A stretch of 64,000 nt of DNA from Aurantiochytrium sp. KH105 (taxonomy: Eukaryota; Sar; Bigyra; Thraustochytrida; Thraustochytriidae): NCBI GenBank assembly GCA_003116975.1, contig BGKB01000078.1, positions 1 through 64,000 of the forward strand, written 5' to 3'. The position numbers and the translations under genes were made by a program. This document shows positions 38,703-47,574 of this stretch, piece by piece. Every line of letters begins with the position of its first letter. Position 1 is the stretch's first letter. The notes below the pieces were generated by a model. That model made no database searches. It worked only from the letters and a program-made list of their open reading frames with translations, and had not been told where the DNA came from.

Positions 38703-38774
38703 GCCCGCGTAGCTCAGTGGCAGAGTGTTCGTTTAGTAAGCGAATGGTCGGTGGTTCAATTCCGCCCGCGAGCA
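38703..38774 (+). tRNA. tRNA-Thr (anticodon AGT), copy 4
   Basis: Identical to copy 3, including the D-loop C, and shares its AATA upstream and GTTCTTTTTT downstream flank. Copies 3 and 4 are therefore the most recent duplication pair. Confidence 0.9.
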
Positions 38775-38881
38775 GTTCTTTTTTTTTCTTTCTTTTTTTG
38801 TGTGGCTGCTTTTCATTGGTGGCGCGGGTCTTAGAATTTTTCCGTGGAGAAGAGGAATTGTGCCAATGGTAAAGAGGTTGG

Positions 38882-38931
38882 CTGATGGATTGATTGATTG
38901 ATGGATAGATGGATGGATGGATTGATTGAGA
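38882..38931. repeat. GATT/GATG tetranucleotide repeat
   Basis: A run of GATT, GATG and GATA tetramers just after the tRNA cluster and before the 3' end of the EEP-family gene. Confidence 0.85.
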
Positions 38932-38999
38932 TCAGAATAACAACATGAGTTTCCTATCTTTTCTTTGGGTAGGCTATTTCTTATAAAATGACGGTCGCT

Positions 39000-40409
39000 C
39001 TAGGCTGCCTTGGCTTGATCTTCAGCTTCGCTCTGGGCCTTGCGCGCCAAATAGAGTTCGCGTCTACGCTGCTTCTCCTCTTCTGTTCGCTTGTTGCCCG
39101 TCGTGAACTCAGCAGCGATCTTAATATGGTCCGAGGGCTCGTTGGCTGTCGGAAATGAGATGATGTCCGCGACATCGGATCGAGACGGCAGTGGGTCCAC
39201 AGACTCGGCGCGAAGGCCGGTACCTGAATAAAAGAGATAATCAAGGGTCTCTACAAAGCTGGATTCTGGCTGCGACCGTGTGCATGCAAGGTTGGTGAAC
39301 TCGGGTTCTTCGCCCAGGACATCGGCATAGGCGCTCTTCAGTTTGGGCATGCCAGAGTCCATCGTCCAGGCATCGCCAGGGTATGCGGGCGCAGGCATGT
39401 CACCCTCAGCGCGTGAGGCGTCGCTCATAAACTTGCCCTGCGTGAGAAGCTCGTACATTGGGGAGTCCGGTTTGAGGTTGAAGTCTCCGGCAAGCACAAA
39501 CGGGTCCGTCTGCGCAAGCTTGTTGATCCGCTTCGCCAGCAGCGAACAGTGCGCAGAAATCACGGGTGGCGTGCGAAACGCGCATGGCATGTGGTACGTT
39601 GCCACACAAAGCTTTTGGTTCGTAGCGCGATCCCGGAGTCGCACAAAAACAGCCGTGTTGCTGCGACGTTCCACTTCGAACCAAAGATTCTTCTCCGGGG
39701 GCCAAATCAGCTCGAGCAGGGAACGAAATGTCTTGGCTACGATATTGTACGCCCGAGACCACAGAGAATCATTCCTACGTCTGTTGTCTCCGTCTGGTCT
39801 GTAGCCGCCCTTTTTCGTTTCGGAAATACGGGAAATCTTGCAGTCCTCGAGCGCATACTTTTCGTTCGAGAACGCGATACCGACACCCATGTAGCCATTA
39901 AAGTAGTAGCCGTACGAGTCGTGCACATAGGTGTAATTGTTCTCTGCGCAGAGCTTGTGGATGTTACCCAACCAAGCGTGAGCTACCTCTTGCAAACACA
40001 CAATACCCTGCTGCTCGATTTCATCCTTTAGCTTGACCTCTACACGCTCGTACCGCTTCGATGGCTCGCAGTCTTCCGCCTTGCAGTTGATAAAGTACCC
40101 AGGCGAGCACAAGTTTGGTGACAGCAAGTTGTACGTGGCCACGCGCCACCGCGGTGGCCCTGCGACGCCAGCTTTTGCAGCGGGTGTCGCCGCCGTCGCT
40201 TGCGAGTTCGTCCTTGCCGGCGCATCCGAGGCCGCCGCCCCAGCTACCGGCTGCTCCGCCGCCTTTGGCGAGCTCGCTTCTGTGGATGCCATTTGCGCCC
40301 ACGCTCTCCTCGTCGCTGGCACTTGCCTTGCGAGCGTCGCGGTCCTGCGCAGACCACAAAGCATCACGCTGGTCTGCCTCGCAAGCAAAGAGAGCGAGCG
40401 AGTGACCAC
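39000..40409 (-). CDS. Endonuclease/exonuclease/phosphatase (EEP) family hydrolase, possibly mitochondrial
   Basis: The 469-aa protein carries the EEP catalytic set: TYNLLSPN (N94), VCLQEV (E141), AGDFNLKPD (Asp near 309) and SDH near 426, with metal-dependent phosphodiester or phosphomonoester hydrolysis expected. Relatives include CCR4/nocturnin-type deadenylases, PDE12 and other small-molecule phosphatases. I cannot place it in one. The first 40 residues (MVTRSLSLLARQTSVMLCGL, then Arg-rich with no acids) look like a mitochondrial presequence, followed by an Ala/Pro linker to about 85. A second Met at 40 could give a cytosolic form. Confidence 0.85.
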   Translation of the reverse strand: MVTRSLSLLARQTSVMLCGLRRTATLARQVPATRRAWAQMASTEASSPKAAEQPVAGAAASDAPARTNSQATAATPAAKAGVAGPPRWRVATYNLLSPNLCSPGYFINCKAEDCEPSKRYERVEVKLKDEIEQQGIVCLQEVAHAWLGNIHKLCAENNYTYVHDSYGYYFNGYMGVGIAFSNEKYALEDCKISRISETKKGGYRPDGDNRRRNDSLWSRAYNIVAKTFRSLLELIWPPEKNLWFEVERRSNTAVFVRLRDRATNQKLCVATYHMPCAFRTPPVISAHCSLLAKRINKLAQTDPFVLAGDFNLKPDSPMYELLTQGKFMSDASRAEGDMPAPAYPGDAWTMDSGMPKLKSAYADVLGEEPEFTNLACTRSQPESSFVETLDYLFYSGTGLRAESVDPLPSRSDVADIISFPTANEPSDHIKIAAEFTTGNKRTEEEKQRRRELYLARKAQSEAEDQAKAA

Positions 40410-40929
40410 TGGTCCTGCTTACTCAGGGCCTAATAGCAAGAACAGAATCCCACTGCACGATGATGGAGCTACCGGGCGATCAATCGCATGAGATCTCACG
40501 GCCCGTGCGATGGCGAACCATGGGTGGATGAGGATCGCGTCGCATTGCTTGAGTAAAAGAAACCCGGTCGCCACACAGAAAGCACGAAATGGTTTTTGAC
40601 CATGAATCGATGCGAGCGATTCTCTTCATGTCCATGTGATTGTGTCTTACGCGGCTCGTCAGCGGAATCTCTCTGTGACCAACGCTCCTTTCTTGCTCAA
40701 TCCAGAGTATAGGCGCTCATCCGCATAGTATACCACCATGTCACGAGCACATTATGCTCGATATGATGAAAGAAAGCGCGTGGCGGAATGGCTCAGAGGG
40801 AGTCAGGTTGCCAGTGGTGACTGCTGTGCTCGAGCCAGAACTCCAACGCCGCCGTGCCAGGGCAACGCAGGGTGTAACGAGCGACCCAAGACGTGGCAAA
40901 TGATCAGTGAACGCGGCGCTACGGTGAAG
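40410..40929. promoter_or_regulatory. Divergent region between the EEP and EXPERA genes
   Basis: Both 5' ends lie here. The frame of the EXPERA protein is open back to 40738. No other gene is supported. A stretch at 40780-40805 resembles a tRNA D arm but does not fold further. Confidence 0.45.
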
Positions 40930-41685
40930 ATGTTCGGACTTGACCATGCACCTCCTCTTCGTACTTTCGTACAAGATCCAACGATCATCTTTACAGCCTT
41001 GGTCTTGCTGGCGCCTCTTGCATTCCTGCATTCAATCAAGGCTGCTTTGACATACCTGACGACGCCAATGATGCTCAGTTCATTCGGGTTTCTATATATT
41101 GTGCTTCGACTCACGCATTCGAGCAAGTGTCTTTTACTGAGTACCAGAGACCAGCGTGTGGCCAATTGGTTTTTGATGAACGGAGTCTACTTTAATCTCT
41201 TTCTCGATGTGGTGTCGGGGCAACTTCAGATGATGGACGCAATGAGTCATCAATACGGCAAGATTGAGCCACGCTATCTTCTTGGTGTCAAGCACGACGG
41301 GGGTCAAATTGTCTTCATGACGACCCTGCTTGAGCTTTTCTTTCAGAGCCCGCTTTGCCTAGTAGTGTATTACGGATATCACAAAGGTTTAGCCAATCGA
41401 CGGCTTTGCGAGATCGTAGTCTGCACGCTGCACGTGACTGGCGTGTGGTACTTTTATGTTCCCGAGATTGCAGTAAACTTTCGTCATCTTGGGGGGCCAC
41501 CAATCTCGCTGCAGGATGCCTTGACCTTGGAACGAATTGTGCAGTTTTGGTTTGCCTTTTGGATCTGCGGTATCACATGGATAGTAGTTCCTCTTTGCAT
41601 CGGTCGAACGGCTTGGAAGCAAGTATGCATGGCCATTGCCATCAGCAAAAGCCCTTCTCCGTCATCATATTCCAAAATTGACTGA
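40930..41685 (+). CDS. EXPERA/EBP-like multi-pass membrane protein, copy 1
   Basis: The 251-aa protein has four to six hydrophobic segments and fits the EXPERA fold (EBP sterol isomerase, EBPL, TM6SF2, TMEM97). The best match is the C-terminal part: ELFFQSPLCLVVYYGY, then VWYFYVPEI and FWFAFWICGITWIVVP, resembling EBP's ...YFWFYF...LW..P segment. At the positions where EBP has its essential His and Glu (IHLVIEG), this protein reads YFNLFLD, and other EBP catalytic positions are also changed. Sterol isomerase activity is therefore unlikely; a lipid-binding or regulatory role is possible. The start is at the ATG 40930 (MFGLDHAPPL), matching the start of copy 2. An in-frame ATG at 40900 would add 10 residues. 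Confidence 0.75.
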   Translation: MFGLDHAPPLRTFVQDPTIIFTALVLLAPLAFLHSIKAALTYLTTPMMLSSFGFLYIVLRLTHSSKCLLLSTRDQRVANWFLMNGVYFNLFLDVVSGQLQMMDAMSHQYGKIEPRYLLGVKHDGGQIVFMTTLLELFFQSPLCLVVYYGYHKGLANRRLCEIVVCTLHVTGVWYFYVPEIAVNFRHLGGPPISLQDALTLERIVQFWFAFWICGITWIVVPLCIGRTAWKQVCMAIAISKSPSPSSYSKID

Positions 41686-42065
41686 TTAAACTCTTCCCTT
41701 GTCGTTTTGCTCAACATTAGGCAAAGAGAATACCCTTACCCAGCTTCTGTTCAACTCTATCTCGTCAGCTAGGCGCAAACGCGAAGCTTGGTCCGCAGCG
41801 AAGACGCTCCATCCCGGGCAAGCCCTTTCCCTCAAAATAATACAAAAGAAAAAGATTTTGGAAAACAAAAAGAGAAAGAGAGAAAGAAAGATCGTCTTCA
41901 GACAAACTTTGTAGAACCCGAACGCGAGCGAGCCCCTTTACGTTGGCGCGATCTAGAGGTGGCGGCACTTGCAAAGTCAGCTGGACATCAAGCGGCCTTT
42001 TGGCGATAAATAACACCTTTGCAGAGGTAGGCGCTTGGCTCGGGCGGCCGAACGGAGAAGAAAAG

Positions 42066-42842
42066 ATGACGGGAGTCTTGGGTCTCAATTATGCTCCCCC
42101 CCTGCGGAAGTTTGCGCAGGACCCGACAGTAATCTTTACAAGCCTGGTCATCTTGACGCCGCTCGTGTACGCGACCTCGCTCGAAGCTGGGATACAATAC
42201 ATGACCTCGCCCATGATGCTGGGATCCTTTGCGTTCTTGTACGGCGTGCTGCGTGTCACACACGCGAGCAAGTGTGTAGCACTTAGCGCACGAGACGAGC
42301 GCGTGGCCAACTGGTTTTTGATGAACGGTGTATACTTTAATCTTTTCCTCGATGTCGTGTCGGGCCAATTCCAAATGATGGACGAAATGAGTCGGCAGTA
42401 TCGTCTGGTGGAGCCACGATACGTAATGGGCGTCCAAGAAGACGGCGGTCAAAGCGTGTTCATGACCTCGATGCTGGAACTTTTTTTCCAAAGTCCCTTT
42501 TGTCTGCTTGCATACTATGGTTATCACAAGGGTCTGGCCAGTCGACGGATCTGCGAGTTCTTTGTCTGCGTGCTGCACATGACGGGCGTATGGTACTTTT
42601 ACATTCCAGAGGTACTTGTCAGCTTTCGCCATCTTGGCGGCTGGCCTGCTTCACTGGAAGAGGCTGTTTCGTTTGACCGTGTGCTTCACTTTTGGTTTGC
42701 CTTTTGGTTCTGCGGCATTTTGTGGCTCGTCGTGCCTTCCCAGATTGCGCACACGGCATGGAAGGAAATTTGCGAGCTCATTTCGTCCGTAGAGAATGCG
42801 CCGACCGTCACTGTGCCCAAGGTAGCCTCCAAGGCCGCATGA
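42066..42842 (+). CDS. EXPERA/EBP-like multi-pass membrane protein, copy 2
   Basis: The 258-aa protein is a tandem paralogue of the gene 380 bp upstream and can be aligned to it end to end. Both begin with an M-x-x-x-L-x-x-APPLR-F-QDPT pattern and share ANWFLMNGVYFNLFLDVVSG and ELFFQSPFCLLAYYGYHKG. Divergence is mainly conservative, which indicates both copies are under selection. It has the same missing EBP-type His/Glu residues. The N-terminus starts at ATG 42066 (MTGVLGLNYAPP), after an A/G-rich 5' UTR (41840-41890). It ends VPKVASKAA, with a small basic tail. Confidence 0.78.
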   Translation: MTGVLGLNYAPPLRKFAQDPTVIFTSLVILTPLVYATSLEAGIQYMTSPMMLGSFAFLYGVLRVTHASKCVALSARDERVANWFLMNGVYFNLFLDVVSGQFQMMDEMSRQYRLVEPRYVMGVQEDGGQSVFMTSMLELFFQSPFCLLAYYGYHKGLASRRICEFFVCVLHMTGVWYFYIPEVLVSFRHLGGWPASLEEAVSFDRVLHFWFAFWFCGILWLVVPSQIAHTAWKEICELISSVENAPTVTVPKVASKAA

Positions 42843-43193
42843 TGCGCAGCGATGGACAGGAGGCAACAAATGGTTATGCTTTTCTTTGATGTATTTCTTC
42901 GGTCCTCGCTCTCTCTCTCTCTCTCTCTTTAACTCTTCTCGCACACATTGGAAAAAAAAGATAAAGGAGATATGATGTGATTTCAAGCAAGCAAGGTCAT
43001 GCAAATCTTGAGTAAGACGGCAAAAAGGAAGCATAGATTATATTTTTTTGTTCTGATCGTTTCATTTTTTCGCTACGACAGGGCGCTCCACCTTCTCGAT
43101 TGCCACAATCTCCATTGATAAGTCTCTGTGTGCATGCATGCATGGAGAAAGGAGTGTCGTCGTGAATTCAGCCCGGCAGATGATGTCATTGAA
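42843..43193. other. Convergent intergenic region
   Basis: Holds a CT microsatellite at 42908-42928 and AT-rich 3' UTR-like DNA. No gene seen. Confidence 0.55.
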
Positions 43194-45779
43194 TCAAATG
43201 GCTAGACCAGAGTGTGTATGCGCTGGCCGCAGCGGCGCGGCACCGGGAGCAGACATGCCAATTCCCGTGAGCTCATCAGCCGATGTAGTGGTAGCCTCTA
43301 CTTCGAGCACGTGGTCATCGTCGTCGCCGTCAACAGTGCCAAAATAGTCGCCTCGGCCATCGTCATCGTCATCATGGTTGCTAAGACGCGAGTAATTTCC
43401 GCCCGGCGTAGAAGGCGCTCCTGGCATGGCGGACATGAACTGCGCGCCCATGGGTGTGCAGCAGCACATGTATGCGGCCCCAGCACACGCGGCGAGCATG
43501 AATAGGGTCGCAAAGGGTCCAGCCCCAAAGAGGCCGGAAGGCGTGCAGTTTGCACCGCTGTAGCCGGATGCACAGGTCTCACACTGATCGCCGTTGCGAT
43601 TCGTCGGGCATGTGCAGGTCCCCGAGGTAAAATCGCAGGTACCGTAATGACACGCTGGATCACAATCACGCTTGGGAACACAGGACGGGTAGCCGACGTA
43701 GCCTTGCGCGCAATAGTTGCACCTCGCTCCGGCAAAGCCGAGGCGGCAAGAGCACTCGCCATTTGCGCCTGGCGAGCCGTGGCCGCAGCCGCCCGAGATT
43801 CGGTTCTGGGGAACCTGGCTTGCAGACGTAACCACGCTGAGATCCACACTGTTGCATCGTGCTCCGTTTGCAATAATGGAAATCACATGCTCTGAGATCT
43901 CGGCGTGATCCGCGTTTTCAAAGCTCGAGGCGCAGGCCTCGGATGGAATGTGACCCACGTGGCAGCCCGCTTTGACAGCAGCCACACAGCCCTCATCCGT
44001 ACCGCTCTTGTCCACGCACACGCACAAGTAGTGATCCACGGGCGAAACGCGGCCTGCCGGCGTGGAAATAAACTGACCCGGATGATAGCGCGGCTTCATT
44101 GGCGCATCGCAGCGGTCCCAAGACATGGAGTCGCCGACGCCAATGCAACCCTCTTCAGGAAAAGTTTCGCACCAGTCAAAGCCGCGTTCGCCGCCCGGGT
44201 CGTTGCAGTTGTTGGGCAAGGTCATGATTTCGCCATTCTGGGCTGTCCAGCTGTTTTTGCAGTGGCACCCGCGGTTTGTAAAGGTCATCGAGTCTGCCAG
44301 ACCGCACTCGGCGCCATGATCGATGAGGTGCAAGACGTGTCGCGTGACACTCTGCCGGTAATCAGCCTGGTGAGCGAGCTCGCAGTCGGTCTTGGGGATG
44401 TGACCCAGTTTGCAGGCCCGCTTGACGCCCTCAATGCACAATTCGCTACGATGGTCGTCCATGCAGGGGCACAGGTAGTGGTCCGCGCGAGTCGGCTCGT
44501 GTCGCGAGTGTCTCTGCGAGGAATAGCATGGAGGCTTGGGGCAGGTGTCCGACGGGTGGACCTGAAGCTTTTGAGCACAGTTGGCGCCGCGATCGATCAT
44601 GCGCATGATACGCTCCGCAATCTGCGCATGATTCTGCTCGTCAAAGGACTCAAAGCACTCCGTCTCGGGAATGTGACCCACCATGCATGCGACGCGTACA
44701 GCGTCTTCGCACTGCTTGTCGAGTTTATTGACATCGCCTCCGTTGGAGAGACACACGCAGAGGTAGTGATCTTCCGAGGTGACGACTTGCTGGCCGTGCA
44801 GCGCCTGCACAGGGAGCTTGGACTCCGCAAATTCCTCGCGGACCTCGTCTGCGGACATGGAGCTGCAGCGTTCGCCGCGCTCGATAAGACCCACAATGCT
44901 CTTGGCAATCTCGTCGTGGTCACCATCCTCGAATGACTGCTTGCAGAGCTCAGAAGGAATGTGCCCGACTGTGCATGCGGCGCTCACGGCCCGCACACAT
45001 TTGTCCTCATCGGCGTCAACGACGCAAATGCAAAGGTAATGGTCTTTTTCGGAGAGTCGCGAGTTCGCAAGGTCAGCCTTGTACTGCACGACGCCCTTTT
45101 GCGTGTTGTCCACGATCTGGGGAGAGGCGAACTGAACCTGAGGAGCAGCAGGAGCGGTTTGTTGCGAAGGCACATATGGGGTAGCTACTTGAGGCACGCG
45201 CGGAGCGACGGGCACTTGTGGCGTGCTCGAAACTTGCGGCACGCTTTCCACGCGAGGAGCAGAAGGCGAAGCTCCTGCGCCGCTGCGGGGCAAGTTGGCA
45301 CGCCGCAAATGCCACGTGGGCGCTGCGCCGCAGTCGGTGTATTTGAGAAACTGCGTTCCCTGCGCACCTGGGGACAGGTACCCGGGCGCCAAGCAGAGCT
45401 GGGTTTTGGCGTTCATCATCTTGCCGTTTCCGAGAAACTGGATGGTCGTGCCTGTCGTTGGCGTTGCATGCGTCTGGACCTGGACAGCGCCAGCGTTGGT
45501 CGAAGCGTCTGTGAGGTCGAGGTCCTTCACCATGAACTGGTTCGAGGTGGTGTAGTACCAAACTTGGTCCGCGCTGCTCGAGAGGCAGGGTTCTGGGCGT
45601 AGCTCGAGGTTCGTCTGGTCGGCCATGAGGCTCAAACATACATTTCCACTTGCCGCGGCGCCCTCCATGCTTACGGTGACGCCGGAGGCAAAGTCTGGTG
45701 CCACTTGTACGTTCGCGTCGGCGCGGACCGAGCCCGCGAGCAATGCTGTCGCGAGAATGGCCAGCATTTTCGGCGCCAT
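43194..45779 (-). CDS. Type I membrane protein with ricin-like N-terminus, four six-Cys GHIP modules and EGF-like repeats
   Basis: The 861-aa protein starts with a signal peptide (MAPKMLAILATALLAGSVRA). Residues 24-160 resemble a ricin-type beta-trefoil (L.PC..S..DQVWYY, later LCLAPGY). A Pro/Val/Gln linker follows. Four copies of a 60-residue module lie at about 246-305, 337-401, 433-492 and 582-642. The pattern is DHYLCxC, then Cys, Cys, GHIP, Cys and a final G-x-x-C, six Cys in all. A separate Cys/Trp-rich segment (about 504-557) has a FN2-like feel. EGF-like repeats (about 664-745) precede a membrane segment (about 752-774) and an acidic cytoplasmic tail (DDDDDGRGDYFG). It is probably a surface receptor or adhesin. 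I do not recognise the GHIP module. The start at 45779 is fixed by the signal peptide. Confidence 0.85.
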   Translation of the reverse strand: MAPKMLAILATALLAGSVRADANVQVAPDFASGVTVSMEGAAASGNVCLSLMADQTNLELRPEPCLSSSADQVWYYTTSNQFMVKDLDLTDASTNAGAVQVQTHATPTTGTTIQFLGNGKMMNAKTQLCLAPGYLSPGAQGTQFLKYTDCGAAPTWHLRRANLPRSGAGASPSAPRVESVPQVSSTPQVPVAPRVPQVATPYVPSQQTAPAAPQVQFASPQIVDNTQKGVVQYKADLANSRLSEKDHYLCICVVDADEDKCVRAVSAACTVGHIPSELCKQSFEDGDHDEIAKSIVGLIERGERCSSMSADEVREEFAESKLPVQALHGQQVVTSEDHYLCVCLSNGGDVNKLDKQCEDAVRVACMVGHIPETECFESFDEQNHAQIAERIMRMIDRGANCAQKLQVHPSDTCPKPPCYSSQRHSRHEPTRADHYLCPCMDDHRSELCIEGVKRACKLGHIPKTDCELAHQADYRQSVTRHVLHLIDHGAECGLADSMTFTNRGCHCKNSWTAQNGEIMTLPNNCNDPGGERGFDWCETFPEEGCIGVGDSMSWDRCDAPMKPRYHPGQFISTPAGRVSPVDHYLCVCVDKSGTDEGCVAAVKAGCHVGHIPSEACASSFENADHAEISEHVISIIANGARCNSVDLSVVTSASQVPQNRISGGCGHGSPGANGECSCRLGFAGARCNYCAQGYVGYPSCVPKRDCDPACHYGTCDFTSGTCTCPTNRNGDQCETCASGYSGANCTPSGLFGAGPFATLFMLAACAGAAYMCCCTPMGAQFMSAMPGAPSTPGGNYSRLSNHDDDDDGRGDYFGTVDGDDDDHVLEVEATTTSADELTGIGMSAPGAAPLRPAHTHSGLAI

Positions 45780-47037
45780 GGTGGCTCGGTGTCTTGAGTT
45801 AGTGTCGTCGCCGCGTCGTCTTGCGGCCCTTTTCGCCGTTTGCGCGTACGCGCGCACGTCTGCTCCGCTCGTTCGTCCGTTCGCTTCCTCACGTGGCCAC
45901 GCGCACGCTCGGCCAGCCCACCTTGACGGACGGCAGACTGACCAAGGCAGAAACCAAACCGACACGCGTGACTCCAAACGATCCCGACGACAGTACCGTC
46001 CCGTACGCGCACAGGGGTCGGGACGTTTGTAGCGATCGCTCCGCGGCTTCCGTCTGCCCCGCGCCGCGGGAGTCTCCGTCTCGCGTTGCCAAGATGTCCT
46101 TCCTGCCTCCGGATTTGGGTTTTTACGAGGTTCAAGTCTGCCAGAGCTGCGACAATCGAAGAGAGCTGCTCCAGCCCTGTACCAGACCCGGCGCCCGCCT
46201 CAGCCTCATCCGGTTTCTTGTCTCCGCGTCTTGTGCCACTTTACTGCCCTGTTTTCCATCCTACCGTACTACGTAACATATCAAGGTCCCCTGACTCCAC
46301 ATAATACGGAGTCTGGTACGCGCCAAAAGCATCGTCCGGATCTTCGACCATGGCGAGTGGCAACGTTCCCCGAGTTCTCTCTCTTCCCTCCGTTCCCTAT
46401 TTCCAGCCGGGCCAGGGGTGTGCACCCGTTCTTCACCCGTTCTGTTCTTTCGTTACTTTCACTTTTTATCTATTCTTGCAAGTTCAACTCTCTCCCACGT
46501 TCGTTCTTCGTGGCGCGTCCCCCGCTCGGCTTGGCTCGGCTTGGACTCGCGGTCGCTGCGTCGCTGTCGGCTCTCCGGACCTCCGGCTCTCGCTCCCTCG
46601 CTGGCGCTGCCGCGCCGCAGCGCCGTGCCGCCGGGGCCGCGGGGCCGGCGGCGCAGGCGGACCTTCTGCTGCGGCCGAGGGAGGGAGGGAGGGAGGGAAA
46701 GCAAGAAGGAGAAAAGAAAGGAGGAACTGGGAAGCAGGAGGAGAGGAAATCTTTGACGAAAGGAGAAAGAAACGCCGGATCTTTGGGGCCGCCGAGGCTC
46801 GCCACGTGCCCCCCGGAGGGCCGCGCGACGCCGGGCCGGAGCGGGCGGCGCGGGGGCGGCCGGGGAGTCTTGGGGGTGTGCAAGGCGGCGAGACTCGGGA
46901 GGGAGAGAGAGGGAGAGAGAGGGAGAGAGAGAGGTCCAGCCTGTTCTGCCGCTGGAGATCGATCGCCTCCCGAAGTCCGTCGCGACGCAGAAGCGAAACG
47001 TGGGAGGAGCAGAAGACGCGGGAGGAGAGAAGCAGAC

Positions 47038-47073
<36 letters not shown>

Positions 47074-47076
47074 ACG
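45780..47076. other. Divergent, GC-rich region between the GHIP-module gene and C-CAP
   Basis: A long open frame runs into C-CAP from 46231, but its translation is Arg/Gly/Ser-rich and repeat-derived. I treat it as 5' UTR/promoter. GGGAGGGA runs lie near 46680-46700, GAGAGGGA near 46905-46935 and GGAGCA hexamers near 47038-47072, directly before the C-CAP start codon. Confidence 0.5.
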
Positions 47077-47574
47077 ATGAACGCGGCCAACATTGTGTCG
47101 ATTGAGAATGAGGAGAGCGGCACCGTGGAGGTGGACTCGATGCGCAAGAGCGTCTCGGTGTACAAGTGCGGCGGCGACAAGGGAAAGTACGGCAAGGTCG
47201 AGGTCAAGGGCAAGTGCAACTCGGTGCAGGTGGACAACTGCACGCTGCTGGAGCTCTACGTGGACTCGGTGATGTCCACCGTCGAGGTCTCGAACTGCAA
47301 GCGCGTCAAGATCATCATGAAGCCCGGCGCGCGTCTCAACTCGGTCGCCATCGACAAGACGGACGGCTGCCACATCTACATGAGCAAGGAAACGCAGGAG
47401 AACACCGACTTTCAGGTCATTGCGGCCAAGAGCTCCGAGATGAACCTCAACTTTGAGAGCGCTGACGGCGAGATGTACGAGAAGCCTCTCCCGGAGCAGT
47501 TTGTCTACACGCTCGACCTCTCGGGCGATCAGCCTGCCATTACCTCCAAGGTCTCCGACCTCTACAGCAGCTAA
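47077..47574 (+). CDS. Stand-alone C-CAP domain protein (cyclase-associated protein C-terminal type)
   Basis: The 165-aa protein consists only of the right-handed beta-helix C-CAP domain, the actin-monomer-binding and nucleotide-exchange part of CAP/Srv2. It shows short beta-strand repeats: VEVKGKCNSVQVDNCTLLEL, then MSTVEVSNCKRVKIIM, LNSVAIDKTDGCHIYMS and the PLPEQFVYTL segment near the end. The N-terminal cyclase/cofilin-binding helical domain and the Pro-rich/WH2 region of full CAP are missing. Minimal CAPs of this kind are known from apicomplexans. The role expected is turnover of G-actin. The start ATG 47077 follows a GGAGCA hexamer run. Confidence 0.88.
   Translation: MNAANIVSIENEESGTVEVDSMRKSVSVYKCGGDKGKYGKVEVKGKCNSVQVDNCTLLELYVDSVMSTVEVSNCKRVKIIMKPGARLNSVAIDKTDGCHIYMSKETQENTDFQVIAAKSSEMNLNFESADGEMYEKPLPEQFVYTLDLSGDQPAITSKVSDLYSS

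Noticed and set aside
40780-40860. tRNA-like stretch (GGCT ... AGTC D-arm pairing, GTGGCGG/CCGCCGT acceptor pairing)
   Set aside because: Spacing between acceptor and D stem is wrong, the anticodon stem does not close and there is no TTC-containing T loop.
43905-44936. 343-codon open frame on the plus strand
   Set aside because: Antisense shadow of the GHIP-module gene, whose signal peptide, Cys pattern and EGF repeats show the real strand.
46231-47076. 282-codon N-terminal extension of the C-CAP protein
   Set aside because: The upstream part is repeat-derived (GGGA, GAGA, GGAGCA runs) and lacks any CAP N-terminal features.
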